From CAJGDV01 sp036667875 (GTDB taxonomy: Bacteria; Bacillota_I; Bacilli_A; RF39; UBA660): DNA of 64,000 bases. Position 1 is the first letter of the stretch; every line of letters starts with the position of its first letter. Shown here piece after piece: positions 37,188-46,240 of this stretch. The stretch is from contig JAVWTD010000003.1 of NCBI GenBank assembly GCA_036667875.1, positions 1 to 64,000 on the forward strand. The letters run 5' to 3'. Position numbers and translations under genes: made by a program. The notes below the pieces were generated by a model. The model was not told the origin of the DNA. It saw only the letters and a program-made list of their open reading frames with translations, and did not search any database.

Positions 37188-38648
37188 TTATTCTCCTATA
37201 AAACTAATAATAAAATTAGGCATTTCTAGTAATCCTTCATCTGATTTTAATATTATTTTTTCTTCGTTTTTTATACTTACTTTAAATTTTATATCATATT
37301 CTTTATAATTTTCTATTTTGCCTAAATTTTTTGTTCCTTTTGTTATTAAATCTAATATAAATCTTCTTTCAAATGTTGTTATTTGTTCTAATTCACTTAT
37401 GATTATTTGTTTTTTATTTATATATTTTTTTAGAATTTCTTTTTCTTTTTGAATTGTTTCTAGGTATTCTTTAAGCTGCTTTTCTTTTTCAAATGTTTTG
37501 TCAATTATTGGTGTTTTTTCTATTTTATTTCTAATTTTATTGCTTCTGCTTTTTAAATTATAAGGTTCATAAATTAAATCGTATGGTGAGATATTTATAT
37601 CATCTGTTTCTTTTTCAAGTCCTATAAAGTGTTTATATTCTGAAATACCAAAAATTGATAGTGCTAGTTTTCTTGCTTCTTCATCTGTATCTAGTTTTCC
37701 AAATAGTTTACAAATGTGTTTGTATTCATTTGTTCTATTAGCGGATTGACCATATATTTCAATTATTGAACTAACATATTTTGTTATTTTACTAATTATA
37801 TCATTCGTAGCATTTATTAAATTTGAACTTTCACTTGGTTTATTGTCAGTTTCGACAAACCATTTATAAAGATTGTTCCATTTCCCTAAATTAACTTCTT
37901 TTAAATAATTATAGTTAAAATCTGGTTCAATTTTAGGTATTGTTTTTTGATAATCGATTATAGAATTCATAATATTATTTATCTTTTCCTCATCATATTT
38001 AGTGAGAATATTAAATATTAAGTGATTATATGTTTGAAAGTTCTTGATAAAGTCTCTTAAATATCTAACCATGTCATCTTTAAATAGAAGAAATTGAGTT
38101 GTTTTCATTAATTCTTCTCCTACTGTTTCATGGAATTTCTTTAAAAAATCTTGATAGTTTTCATTTAGGTTTTTAAAGTTTTCTATTAGACTTTGCCATG
38201 CATCATATATTTGATAATTATCTTTTAGTATTAATAATTGTTCTAAATTTATTTTAATTTTTTCAAAGAGTTTAGGTTCAAGAGATGATGATTCAATATG
38301 TAGATTTTCAAGTCTTATCATTAGTCTTTCAATTTCAACAGCGTATTCAGTTAGTTGATATCTAAATTTTCTGTTTTTAAATTCTTCTATGTTACTTACG
38401 TTGCTTGTATCCTGTATTTTAGTAAGTGTATTCCATTCAACAAGTCTTTCTAAATCTTGCTCACACAAAAACAAATTATAGTCAATAATACTATCTTTTA
38501 AGTTTTCATAAACTTCTTCTTTAAATATCCAATATTCTAATTTTTCATACTGTAGAAAGAAGTATCTTATAATAGGTCTATACCTAAAAGTATTTTCTAC
38601 TGCTAAATATTTTGTTTCAAGTACTTGCTTGCCAATATTATTGCTCAT
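37188..38648 (-). CDS. jetA: Wadjet kleisin-like subunit JetA (DUF2397, TIGR02677-type)
   Basis: 486 residues. It is the first gene of the cassette and of DUF2397 type: ENTFRYRPIIRYFFLQYEK near the N-terminus, a helix-rich middle and DLITKGTKNLGKIENYKE near the end. The kleisin-like protein links SMC heads and JetB. RBS GAGGTG is five bases before the ATG; the promoter region (38660-38700) has TATAAT and TAAAAT candidates. The four genes have spacings of two, one and minus 32 bases, so they form one operon. Confidence 0.88.
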   Translation of the reverse strand: MSNNIGKQVLETKYLAVENTFRYRPIIRYFFLQYEKLEYWIFKEEVYENLKDSIIDYNLFLCEQDLERLVEWNTLTKIQDTSNVSNIEEFKNRKFRYQLTEYAVEIERLMIRLENLHIESSSLEPKLFEKIKINLEQLLILKDNYQIYDAWQSLIENFKNLNENYQDFLKKFHETVGEELMKTTQFLLFKDDMVRYLRDFIKNFQTYNHLIFNILTKYDEEKINNIMNSIIDYQKTIPKIEPDFNYNYLKEVNLGKWNNLYKWFVETDNKPSESSNLINATNDIISKITKYVSSIIEIYGQSANRTNEYKHICKLFGKLDTDEEARKLALSIFGISEYKHFIGLEKETDDINISPYDLIYEPYNLKSRSNKIRNKIEKTPIIDKTFEKEKQLKEYLETIQKEKEILKKYINKKQIIISELEQITTFERRFILDLITKGTKNLGKIENYKEYDIKFKVSIKNEEKIILKSDEGLLEMPNFIISFIGE

Positions 38649-38709
38649 AATTCACCTCAAAATTGTTTATATTTTACCATAAATTCTATTATATTACAAA
38701 TTGCTCTAT

Positions 38710-38737
38710 AAAAAAAACATTTGAATTTATCAAATGC
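38710..38737 (-). terminator. Intrinsic terminator of paralog 2
   Basis: Minus strand CATTTGA / TCAAATG arms with an AT loop and eight T residues. It separates paralog 2 from jetA, so the Wadjet operon needs its own promoter. Confidence 0.85.
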
Positions 38738-39850
38738 TTATTTAGTTATATTATTGTTTTTTCTTAAAGAAAAGTTAATTGCATTAAGTACATTTTCACT
38801 TGTTGCCTTACGACCAAATGATTTTGCATAAAAATATTCAATTATTTCTTCTTTTTTTTGTAATAATTCTGTATTTATTTCTACACCTTCAATGTTTGTA
38901 ATTCCAATAAAACCTTTTTGATACAATGCTTCTAGCTCTGAAGCTAATTGACTAATTGTTTTCCCTGTTGAAGAGACTACAATTCTTTGTTTTACTTTGT
39001 TTTCTTCTTTTATTTTTGAAGCCCAATAATCTAATGAAAAATTATCGTTTTTTATTATTTTTTGTTGATTATTTTCTTTTGTTTCTTCTGGCTTTTTAGT
39101 TGGTATTTCAGGTTTTTCTTGAATTGGTTTAGTTATAACTGGAGCTTTTTTTTCTATAACTGGTTCAGTTTTAACTGGAGTTTCTTTTTCTATAACTAAT
39201 TCGTCTTTTGTAGTTGATAGTTCATCCATTACTGGTTTTGGAGCATTTTCCATAAATTCTTCTGCTTGTTTTTTTATATTATTTCTTTTTTCTGTTTCAA
39301 CATTATCATGTTCTTTTCTATCATTATATGACATTTTATAATATTTTAATTTTTCTTTTCCTTCTTTTAATAAGTTTGTTATTTTTTGTTTATCTATTAC
39401 TTTTTGTTCATTTGTTGTTTTTGAAGAATATGAATTAAGCATTTCTTCAATTACTTGTTTTCTTATTTTTAATGCTTCTTTATAATCTTTTGTTCTTATT
39501 AGGTCTTCATTTGCTTTAAAAATATCATCTACTGATGGTACTAAGTTTTTGAGTCCTATTCCTTCAAAATCGCTGAAGGATCTAAAACGTTGCATTCTTC
39601 CTTTAATTGGTACAAATGTATGTTGTGCTTTTTGAAAATTTGATCCTTTTGCTATGGTTGGTATTTTTTCTCCTGTTTCGATGTCAATTACATAAAGGTC
39701 TAAAAATCCTCTTTTGAATCTTATCTTTCTAACGGAATTACAACAATTTTTAATTGCTTTTACTGTATTTATTTTTTTATAGCCTTTTTTTATTTGGAAT
39801 ATTGTTCCTTCATAGATTTTATCATCTATAAATATTGGATATTTCTTCAT
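38738..39850 (-). CDS. Unrecognised protein, paralog 2 flanking the Wadjet cassette
   Basis: 370 residues from the ATG at 39850, chosen because AGGAGG lies seven bases before it; an in-frame upstream ATG at 39904 would overlap the promoter. It shares its plan with 29755-30771: IYEGTIFQIKKG, FKRGFLDLYVIDIETGEKIP, AQHTFVPIKG, a long charged linker (here with degenerate EKxPVxTxP repeats), DYWASK, then LLQKKEEIIEYFYAK. No signal peptide, membrane helix or known catalytic motif is seen. It has its own promoter and terminator directly upstream of jetA. Confidence 0.72.
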   Translation of the reverse strand: MKKYPIFIDDKIYEGTIFQIKKGYKKINTVKAIKNCCNSVRKIRFKRGFLDLYVIDIETGEKIPTIAKGSNFQKAQHTFVPIKGRMQRFRSFSDFEGIGLKNLVPSVDDIFKANEDLIRTKDYKEALKIRKQVIEEMLNSYSSKTTNEQKVIDKQKITNLLKEGKEKLKYYKMSYNDRKEHDNVETEKRNNIKKQAEEFMENAPKPVMDELSTTKDELVIEKETPVKTEPVIEKKAPVITKPIQEKPEIPTKKPEETKENNQQKIIKNDNFSLDYWASKIKEENKVKQRIVVSSTGKTISQLASELEALYQKGFIGITNIEGVEINTELLQKKEEIIEYFYAKSFGRKATSENVLNAINFSLRKNNNITK

Positions 39851-39875
39851 ATTATTGCCTCCTAAATCTACTTCT

Positions 39876-39904
39876 ATTTTATTACAATTTAATGTTATTG
39901 TCAA
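39876..39904 (-). promoter_or_regulatory. Sigma-A promoter of paralog 2
   Basis: Minus strand TTGACA (39899-39904), 17-base spacer, TAAAAT (39876-39881), abutting the stop of the rhodanese gene. Confidence 0.85.
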
Positions 39905-39905
39905 T

Positions 39906-40187
39906 CTACGTATTTATTAGATAAGCTTCATAACCACCTATTACATTGGTTACATTATAACCTTTTCTTGCTAGTTCAATGCATACTCTCGTACTTGTTT
40001 TACCATATTGGCAATAAATATAATAAGGTATTTTATATTGTAAGTATTTATTTGGACTATCTACTAAGGTTTGTGCTTCTATATTTATACTATAGGGTAT
40101 ATGACTAGTATTATATTTTTCTTTATTTCTTATATCGATTATCGTGTAATTATAATTAATATTTTTTACATTTATATTATTTAACAT
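39906..40187 (-). CDS. Small rhodanese-like protein
   Basis: 93 residues from the ATG at 40187 (an in-frame GTG at 40196 lies inside the terminator stem). Single rhodanese domain: YTIIDIRNKEKYNTSHIPYS near the start, active-site loop CQYGKTSTR with the Cys at about residue 61, then GYNVTNVIGGYEAY at the end. It would handle persulfide sulfur in the cytoplasm. It is last in the T4SS/Tad strand order but behind a strong terminator, so expression may depend on read-through. Confidence 0.85.
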   Translation of the reverse strand: MLNNINVKNINYNYTIIDIRNKEKYNTSHIPYSINIEAQTLVDSPNKYLQYKIPYYIYCQYGKTSTRVCIELARKGYNVTNVIGGYEAYLINT

Positions 40188-40228
40188 AAAAACCACCCAC
40201 TATATTATATGCTATAGATAGTGGATGG
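40188..40228 (-). terminator. virD4 terminator whose 3' arm holds the rhodanese RBS
   Basis: Minus strand CCATCCACTAT / ATAGTGGGTGG (11 base pairs with one G-U) followed by TTTTT, with the ATG immediately after. The GGGTGG that would serve as RBS for the rhodanese gene is in the 3' arm. Confidence 0.8.
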
Positions 40229-40234
40229 AATGAG

Positions 40235-42619
40235 TTATTCGTCTTCGTTAAAGAAATCATCAAAGAATTCATCATCGGAAACGTATGATTCTGCTTGTTT
40301 TTTATGTTCAATATATTCATTGTTTTTTTCAATGAATGGGTTATGTTTAGGTTGTATTGGAACTGAGAATGAAGTTGGTTTATTAATTGTCATATTAGAT
40401 TGTCTAACTGTATTACTTTTAGATAAAGGCGTTGAGACAACAGGTCCTGTTGCTTCGACTATTTGAGCTGAAGGGATGTTTACTTTTTCTAAGACAGGTT
40501 CTGCTGCAAAGAAGTTTGTAAAGTTTTCTTCATTTCTAATTGGCTTTTCTAATTGCTTAATTTGCTCTACTGGTTTTCTGACATTTTCTTGTACTACTGG
40601 GTTTAGAGGTTGTTCAATTTCATTAACTGGTGCATTTTCTTCTATTACTGCGTCAGTTATATTTTCATTCCCAATTTGTCCTTGTTCTTGTGCTAGTTTT
40701 TCTAGTCTTTCTTCTTCTTCAAGTTCTGCAATTTTAGCATCTATTCTTCTAACCATTTCATCTACATCGAATCCACCTGGCATTGGGGCTTTATTAGGGG
40801 CTTGTTGAGCGAATGGGTTCATTCCTGAACTAAATGGATTGAATCCTCCTGTTTCTTCACTTGAGCCTCCTGAAAGGTTTGAAAGCATACTATTAACTTT
40901 TGCTTCTTTTTTCTTATCAACGAATTTTTTAATATCAAATACTTTTACTTTTTCTTTTTCTCTAGCGGGATATCCTGCTATTGGGTAGTTTACTCCCCAT
41001 GAATTGCTTTCAACCATTTTCCAGTTTGGAGTAAGTTTTGTTTTAAATGGCATTTTTCTAATTCTTATTGCTATTAAAGTATTTTGAGGTAATCTTTGAA
41101 GATCACTTACTGTAACAAGTGGAGTTGATGCGGTTTTATCTTTTTCTTTTGATTTGACATCACCACATAATTTGCTTATTTCTTCAAGGGCTGATAATTC
41201 ACTACTTATAAGATAGATAATATTACCACAGTTTCCTTTGATTGTTTCTCCTTGTTCTTTTCCATATACTTCATATAATTGTGAGAAGTTTTGAATTACA
41301 AAACTAAATCTAATTTTACGACTTCTTGCTGCTGTAACCATTGTAGTTACATCTTTAAGAGGTGGCATGTTTGCAAATTCATCTAAAATAAAGTTGGTTC
41401 TATAAAGAAGTTTTCCACCACTTTCTTGAGCTACGTTAATTAATGTTTCATAGCATTGTTTTAAGAAGATAGTAACAAGTGAGTGATATGTCTTTTTTTC
41501 ATCTTGAATTACTATAAATACTGCTGTTTTCTTTCTTCCTATTTCATGCATATCAAAGTCACTATGTGATAGCATTTCTGATAGATTTTCTCTTGAAGAA
41601 AATAGTTTTATTTTTTGCTTAAAAACTGATAGTATACTACTTTTAGTATCACTTGGTGCCATTAATGTACTGGCAACATTTATGTATGCTGGAGATGCTT
41701 GATCTTTATCACTAAAGTATTCTTTTATATATGTAGTGTTACCTATTTTATCTTCTCCTGCTGTTGTCATTAAATTTATACTATTTAAGTTTATTTCCTC
41801 AGGTTTTGCATCTTCAAATAGTGCGAGTGAAAGTCCTGCAAAATAATCGGCAGAAGTTTTTTCCCAGAATGGGTCTTGACCTTTTGATGATTCATCATAA
41901 AGAATATTTAATGCTAAGTCTTCTAGTAATTCACTTGCTTTATCTTGATTTCCAGAAACATATAATTGATATGGTAATGTTAAAGGATTCCAGCAATTTC
42001 CATTTTGAGGATTACGAAAGTTAAGAAGAACTATATTATATCCTTTTTCTTTTAATTCAACGGCGTTTTTTTCGTAGATTTCACCTTTTGGATCGGTAAT
42101 AATCATTGATTCACCTTTTTTGGCAAGTACTTTAACCATTGGTTGAATAGTCATTTCTGTTTTACCTGCTCCGGTTGAACCGATAATCAAATTATGATAT
42201 TCTCCGTCATCAACCCATAGTTTTTTACCGTCATTTATAAGTGGAATACCAGCTGCTTCACTTGAAGGGGCATTTGGTAATACCATTTTTAATTCTTTTT
42301 TCATTTCTTTTTCTGTTAACCAACGAGAATATCCATTCTCTTTTTTAGCACTTGTAGAAATTCCAATTCCTTTTTCTCTGTCAAAGAATAAGGAAGATAC
42401 TGATGTAAAGAGAAATCCTAAAATACAGAAGAAAGATACAAGTGTTATGAGTACTAAATCTTTTCCAAATGCTGGAAGAGGATTTAAACCTATGACTGTT
42501 CCATATTTAGCAAATTCTGAAACATTACATACTACTACTGCTACTATGTAAAGTAGTACTATACAGAATATACAAAATATTACTAAATCTTTGGCATCCA
42601 TTCTTAATTTTAATTTCAT
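40235..42619 (-). CDS. VirD4/TraG-type coupling ATPase
   Basis: 794 residues. Two N-terminal membrane helices (about 12-33 and 52-74) precede a RecA-like motor with Walker A IIGSTGAGKTE (about residues 146-156), ITDPKGEIYEKNA, Walker B-type LLYRTNFILDEFANMPPL and the arginine/Q motif SFVIQNFSQLYEVYG. The last ~220 residues are low-complexity: an NPFSSGMNPF patch, a helical acidic segment (VRRIDAKIAELEEEERL) and a Pro/Glu-rich tail. VirD4 proteins recruit substrates to the secretion channel. With no relaxase nearby, the substrate may be protein rather than DNA. Confidence 0.93.
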   Translation of the reverse strand: MKLKLRMDAKDLVIFCIFCIVLLYIVAVVVCNVSEFAKYGTVIGLNPLPAFGKDLVLITLVSFFCILGFLFTSVSSLFFDREKGIGISTSAKKENGYSRWLTEKEMKKELKMVLPNAPSSEAAGIPLINDGKKLWVDDGEYHNLIIGSTGAGKTEMTIQPMVKVLAKKGESMIITDPKGEIYEKNAVELKEKGYNIVLLNFRNPQNGNCWNPLTLPYQLYVSGNQDKASELLEDLALNILYDESSKGQDPFWEKTSADYFAGLSLALFEDAKPEEINLNSINLMTTAGEDKIGNTTYIKEYFSDKDQASPAYINVASTLMAPSDTKSSILSVFKQKIKLFSSRENLSEMLSHSDFDMHEIGRKKTAVFIVIQDEKKTYHSLVTIFLKQCYETLINVAQESGGKLLYRTNFILDEFANMPPLKDVTTMVTAARSRKIRFSFVIQNFSQLYEVYGKEQGETIKGNCGNIIYLISSELSALEEISKLCGDVKSKEKDKTASTPLVTVSDLQRLPQNTLIAIRIRKMPFKTKLTPNWKMVESNSWGVNYPIAGYPAREKEKVKVFDIKKFVDKKKEAKVNSMLSNLSGGSSEETGGFNPFSSGMNPFAQQAPNKAPMPGGFDVDEMVRRIDAKIAELEEEERLEKLAQEQGQIGNENITDAVIEENAPVNEIEQPLNPVVQENVRKPVEQIKQLEKPIRNEENFTNFFAAEPVLEKVNIPSAQIVEATGPVVSTPLSKSNTVRQSNMTINKPTSFSVPIQPKHNPFIEKNNEYIEHKKQAESYVSDDEFFDDFFNEDE

Positions 42620-42629
42620 ATTAGTCCTC

Positions 42630-43400
42630 CTAGCAACTTAATTCTTTTTCATATTTATTATGTTTTAATTTAAAGATTGAAAGACAAGGTTGGGATTCTC
42701 CATAACTGTTAAAAGAGAATAACAATTCTTTTTCACCATCTTTTTTTATGTCTAATACAGCACTTAATGTTGCTGATTTATTGGTTATTCCTGTTCCTTC
42801 TTTTGCGAATTTATAGTAAAGAACAGTTTCTTTTTTGTTAATGATTGATAATATTAAGGTATAAGAACTTTGATTTTTATTTTGTGATGCTAAAAGGTTT
42901 GATATCAAAATTGTATCTTTTTTACCATCATTATTTAAATCAACGCTATAGTGAAGGTTCATTGCTTTTTTGCTGTCAAGTTCTATTGTATTAGATTTTA
43001 GGTTTTTGTCAATATAATATAGATCTTTTTCTGTAATTTCTTCTTGTTTATATTCAATGTAATCTGTTTTTATATTAGTTTTATAGGCTACTATCTTTCC
43101 TATTTTATCTACTTCTTTTCTTGAATCATCATAAACTGCCCATCTTTTTTCATTTTCTATGTTTGCAATTTTGTATTTTCCAAGATAACCATTTTCATCA
43201 TAGACTTCATATCCTGAATCAATTACAGATTTATTATCGTTTATGTGGCTCCATTTTTCACCATCATATTTTAGTTTAAATTGAGGGTCAATTGCAAGAA
43301 TAAATGTTCTTGTTTGATAAATTATTCCATAGTAAAGCATTGACACTGTAAATATAAATAGAATTATAAATATTGTTATATATAATTTTTTAGAAACCAT
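42630..43400 (-). CDS. Membrane-anchored extracytoplasmic protein
   Basis: 256 residues. One N-terminal helix (about 7-28) is followed by an exported domain. SVDLNNDGKKDTILISN (about 150-166) is a calcium-binding DxNxDGxxD loop like that of FG-GAP/VCBS repeats, and a second weaker one is DIKKDGEKELLFSF. No enzyme motif is visible. It lies ten bases from the wall-hydrolase gene upstream and virD4 downstream, so it is probably an accessory outside part of the same machine. Confidence 0.7.
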   Translation of the reverse strand: MVSKKLYITIFIILFIFTVSMLYYGIIYQTRTFILAIDPQFKLKYDGEKWSHINDNKSVIDSGYEVYDENGYLGKYKIANIENEKRWAVYDDSRKEVDKIGKIVAYKTNIKTDYIEYKQEEITEKDLYYIDKNLKSNTIELDSKKAMNLHYSVDLNNDGKKDTILISNLLASQNKNQSSYTLILSIINKKETVLYYKFAKEGTGITNKSATLSAVLDIKKDGEKELLFSFNSYGESQPCLSIFKLKHNKYEKELSC

Positions 43401-43409
43401 CTATTTCAC

Positions 43410-46214
43410 CTATCCTACTTTATAATATAAAAACTCTGTAACGCTATTTGCACCGTATGTACTAAATACTCCGGTTGCTGCTTTTGCTGGGTCTGCCATA
43501 TGGATTTCTCCTTTTTCTGTTTTTACAACTGCAACATAATGTTGATTGTTGTTAACATGAAGAACTATATAGTATCCTTTTAAAAGATATTCTTTTACTT
43601 TATCATATTTAGAAACTTGATCCCCAGAAAGAGCAACTGTTCCTTGATAATTAAATTTTGGTGCTACTTTATTTATTTGATCGAAATATATTAAATCTCC
43701 ATCGAACCCTCCTGCTTGCTTATAAGCATCTAAGAATGTTCCTGGATTCAAGTTAGAAAATTTTAATTCAGTTTTTGATCTTGCTAGTTGCATTGCTACA
43801 GATGTAACTGCACACCCGTAATGTGCCATGGTCCCTGATCCAATATATTTACTTCCCCATGGTTCGTCGAATTGTCGCCAGTTTTGCCATTCACCGGTCA
43901 TTTCTCCCATACAACTACTATCATCTGATTTAGTACAGTTACCATTTCCTACCGAAATATTTATACCTATTTTATTTGTATAGTGACTTGGAAGAATTGA
44001 TGTATATTTTTCTCCTGCGTTTGCTCTTCTTGTCCATTCATTTTGATCTGTATTAAGGTATGATGCTTCTACTACTTTTCCGTCATCATTGATGATTACT
44101 TGTCCTGCTGTTGCACCAACGGCATTTCTAATTCCTTCACCTTTGTCTGGTAGAGAATCTAGTGGTCCTTTGTATTGACTTGCGTGGTCTAGACCAGGGA
44201 ATATATCTGCACTGTTAAAGTTACGTGAGTCAGAAGAACACCCCTGATCAGGGTCGCAATAAACATGGTCGGCAGTGGATCCTCTTAAAGTAAGTATCCA
44301 GTTATCACCACTTTTTGACCAGTTTGTATATTTTGTATTTCCCATTGAAAATGGTCTTGCTAGAGAATATGAACGTGCTGCTATTGCTTCACACTTCCAT
44401 GCTTCGTCTGGTTGTCCATCTCCTACTTCAGCGTAAGTTACTCCTAAAATATATTTTTCAAAGTCAATTGATTCTGCACCTTTCATTACTTCTCCTTTCG
44501 GACTTCCATAATAGGTTAGAAGTTTGACTTTTATATTATTTACATTGGCATAATCTTCATTTGGTGAACTTATGCTTGAACCTGCTGAATTTATTATATT
44601 TAGAAGATTATAAGTACAGTCATTACAGTTTTGTCCATTACTTCCTGTAAATGTTTTCCCCAAATCACCTACTAAATATAGGTAGTATTCTTTTTGAGCA
44701 AAAATTTCATTTGTCATTCTTTTTACTGTTTCTTCTTTGTATGTTTCTTTGCTCATGAATGTTCCTGGCAAGTATACTTTATTTAAATAATCACCATATT
44801 CAAAAGGTTTTTTTTCATCAGTTGTTAAACGATAAGTTACTTTAGGGGCAGGAAATACACTGAAAAATCCTGTTTCCTCTCCTGTTTCTACGTCATAGTA
44901 GTCTGATTCATTTGTAGTATAACTATTACCATTTGAATCTTTTGTTTCATCTAAACCTTTCATTTTGAACATAAATTCTTCAAATTCATAAACCATATTA
45001 CGGACTTGATATTTAAAATAGCCATCGTGTTGGTCTCCTGCGAAATGATAGGCTGATACTGTTTTACCCCATGATATTGCGTTAAATATAAATGAAAAAG
45101 GATTAGGATCTGATAAATCTGGTATTAGTGGTATAGATTCTGAAATATCGGATAGTGTCTCATCTGCTGAATCTCCTATAAGGGAAAACATGTTTTTCCA
45201 ATTGTCAATAGCTTCCATTATTCCATAAGTTCCCCACTCTACATCGTAAGTTACCATGTGGCCTAAGAGTCTTCTTTTTCCCCACGCTAAGGTGTTATAA
45301 TCTCCTAATTTATCATTAGCAATATAATAGAAGTTTCTCATTTGGAATGTATCAATATAAGAAGCGAAGTAATCTCCAAAGGCTCCTTCTGCTGACCCAT
45401 CTAATTCTTCTCCTAAGTCTTTTCCATTTGCGTCTTCATAAACTCCTACATCTGTTACTTTACTGTAATTAATGGTTGCTGCTATTAATGGTATGTCTAA
45501 TTCTAGTACTTTTCCATCTTTTGTAGGTAATTTTGCTGCATCTTCAAATTCTGTTTTTAATGTTTTATAAAAAACTTCTTCTTCAGTTGCCCATCCTTCT
45601 CCGCTTCCTAAATTAATAAATTTTTCAATACCTGTTGTTACTGTTATTAGTCCATCATTTATTTTATCTCTTAATATCATTATTTGTGACATTATTAGTA
45701 CTGCTGTTATAATGATAGCTACGAAAGTCAGAATGAATGGCATTGCCGGAGCTAGAAAGGCACAAACTTTATAAATTATTTTCATTTTATAAGCTAGTTG
45801 TATTGATTCAGGTGCATCTTTAGGAGGTTTTCCTCCTCCTGCGATTAGATTTTTTGCAGCATCTACTACTTCATCACTAGCTGATTTTTCTTTTGGTTCT
45901 TCTTCATTTGCTTCTTCATCGTTTTGTCTATCTGATAAAGATTTTTTTTTATTTCTTTGGTCAGTATCGGCAGGGTTCCCACCTGCTCGTCCTGTTATTG
46001 AGGGAGGGAGCATTCCCTTCCCTAAGTTTTGTAAGGCTGGAGCTACATTTTTTACACTGTTAACTCCATTTCTAAAGTCCTGTAATGGATTATGTTTTTG
46101 TTGGTTATTTTGAAATGTTTGATTAGGCATACTACGATTTACATTTCTTCTTTTACTAATATCATCTTTCAAAGTTTCATTTTCTTCCTTAGGTTTTTTT
46201 TCTAATTTATCCAT
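43410..46214 (-). CDS. T4SS-associated wall protein: membrane helix, SpoIID-like domain, C39-like peptidase
   Basis: 934 residues from the ATG at 46214, chosen because GGTGGTG is correctly spaced; a TTG five codons earlier is in frame. The N-terminal ~145 residues are cytoplasmic and low-complexity (N, Q, K, E). One membrane helix follows (about 150-180). A large outside region then carries a SpoIID/LytB-like domain (about 570-730, FEKYILGVTYAEVG and WKCEAIAARSYSLA) and a C39-type papain-like peptidase (about 795-930: CAVTSVAMQLA, NQHYVAVVK, MADPA). SpoIID-type proteins cut denuded glycan strands, so this would be a VirB1-like wall-opening part, here with an unusual pairing of domains. Confidence 0.85.
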   Translation of the reverse strand: MDKLEKKPKEENETLKDDISKRRNVNRSMPNQTFQNNQQKHNPLQDFRNGVNSVKNVAPALQNLGKGMLPPSITGRAGGNPADTDQRNKKKSLSDRQNDEEANEEEPKEKSASDEVVDAAKNLIAGGGKPPKDAPESIQLAYKMKIIYKVCAFLAPAMPFILTFVAIIITAVLIMSQIMILRDKINDGLITVTTGIEKFINLGSGEGWATEEEVFYKTLKTEFEDAAKLPTKDGKVLELDIPLIAATINYSKVTDVGVYEDANGKDLGEELDGSAEGAFGDYFASYIDTFQMRNFYYIANDKLGDYNTLAWGKRRLLGHMVTYDVEWGTYGIMEAIDNWKNMFSLIGDSADETLSDISESIPLIPDLSDPNPFSFIFNAISWGKTVSAYHFAGDQHDGYFKYQVRNMVYEFEEFMFKMKGLDETKDSNGNSYTTNESDYYDVETGEETGFFSVFPAPKVTYRLTTDEKKPFEYGDYLNKVYLPGTFMSKETYKEETVKRMTNEIFAQKEYYLYLVGDLGKTFTGSNGQNCNDCTYNLLNIINSAGSSISSPNEDYANVNNIKVKLLTYYGSPKGEVMKGAESIDFEKYILGVTYAEVGDGQPDEAWKCEAIAARSYSLARPFSMGNTKYTNWSKSGDNWILTLRGSTADHVYCDPDQGCSSDSRNFNSADIFPGLDHASQYKGPLDSLPDKGEGIRNAVGATAGQVIINDDGKVVEASYLNTDQNEWTRRANAGEKYTSILPSHYTNKIGINISVGNGNCTKSDDSSCMGEMTGEWQNWRQFDEPWGSKYIGSGTMAHYGCAVTSVAMQLARSKTELKFSNLNPGTFLDAYKQAGGFDGDLIYFDQINKVAPKFNYQGTVALSGDQVSKYDKVKEYLLKGYYIVLHVNNNQHYVAVVKTEKGEIHMADPAKAATGVFSTYGANSVTEFLYYKVG

Positions 46215-46240
46215 TTCAATCACCACCAAATCTTTATTTT

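Noticed and set aside
30796..39904. Wadjet cassette as a mobile island with flanking repeats
   Set aside because: The two flanking genes are diverged protein paralogs, not DNA-level direct repeats, and no recombinase is nearby.
39851..39904. 18-residue N-terminal extension of paralog 2
   Set aside because: It overlaps the -10/-35 promoter and has no RBS, whereas AGGAGG is ideally spaced before the ATG at 39850.
40476..40808. A plus-strand 110-codon frame and other plus-strand frames of 60-140 codons
   Set aside because: They lie opposite well-supported minus-strand genes, are Ser/Phe/Leu-rich as expected from antisense of Glu/Lys/Asn-rich proteins, and lack RBS or family features.
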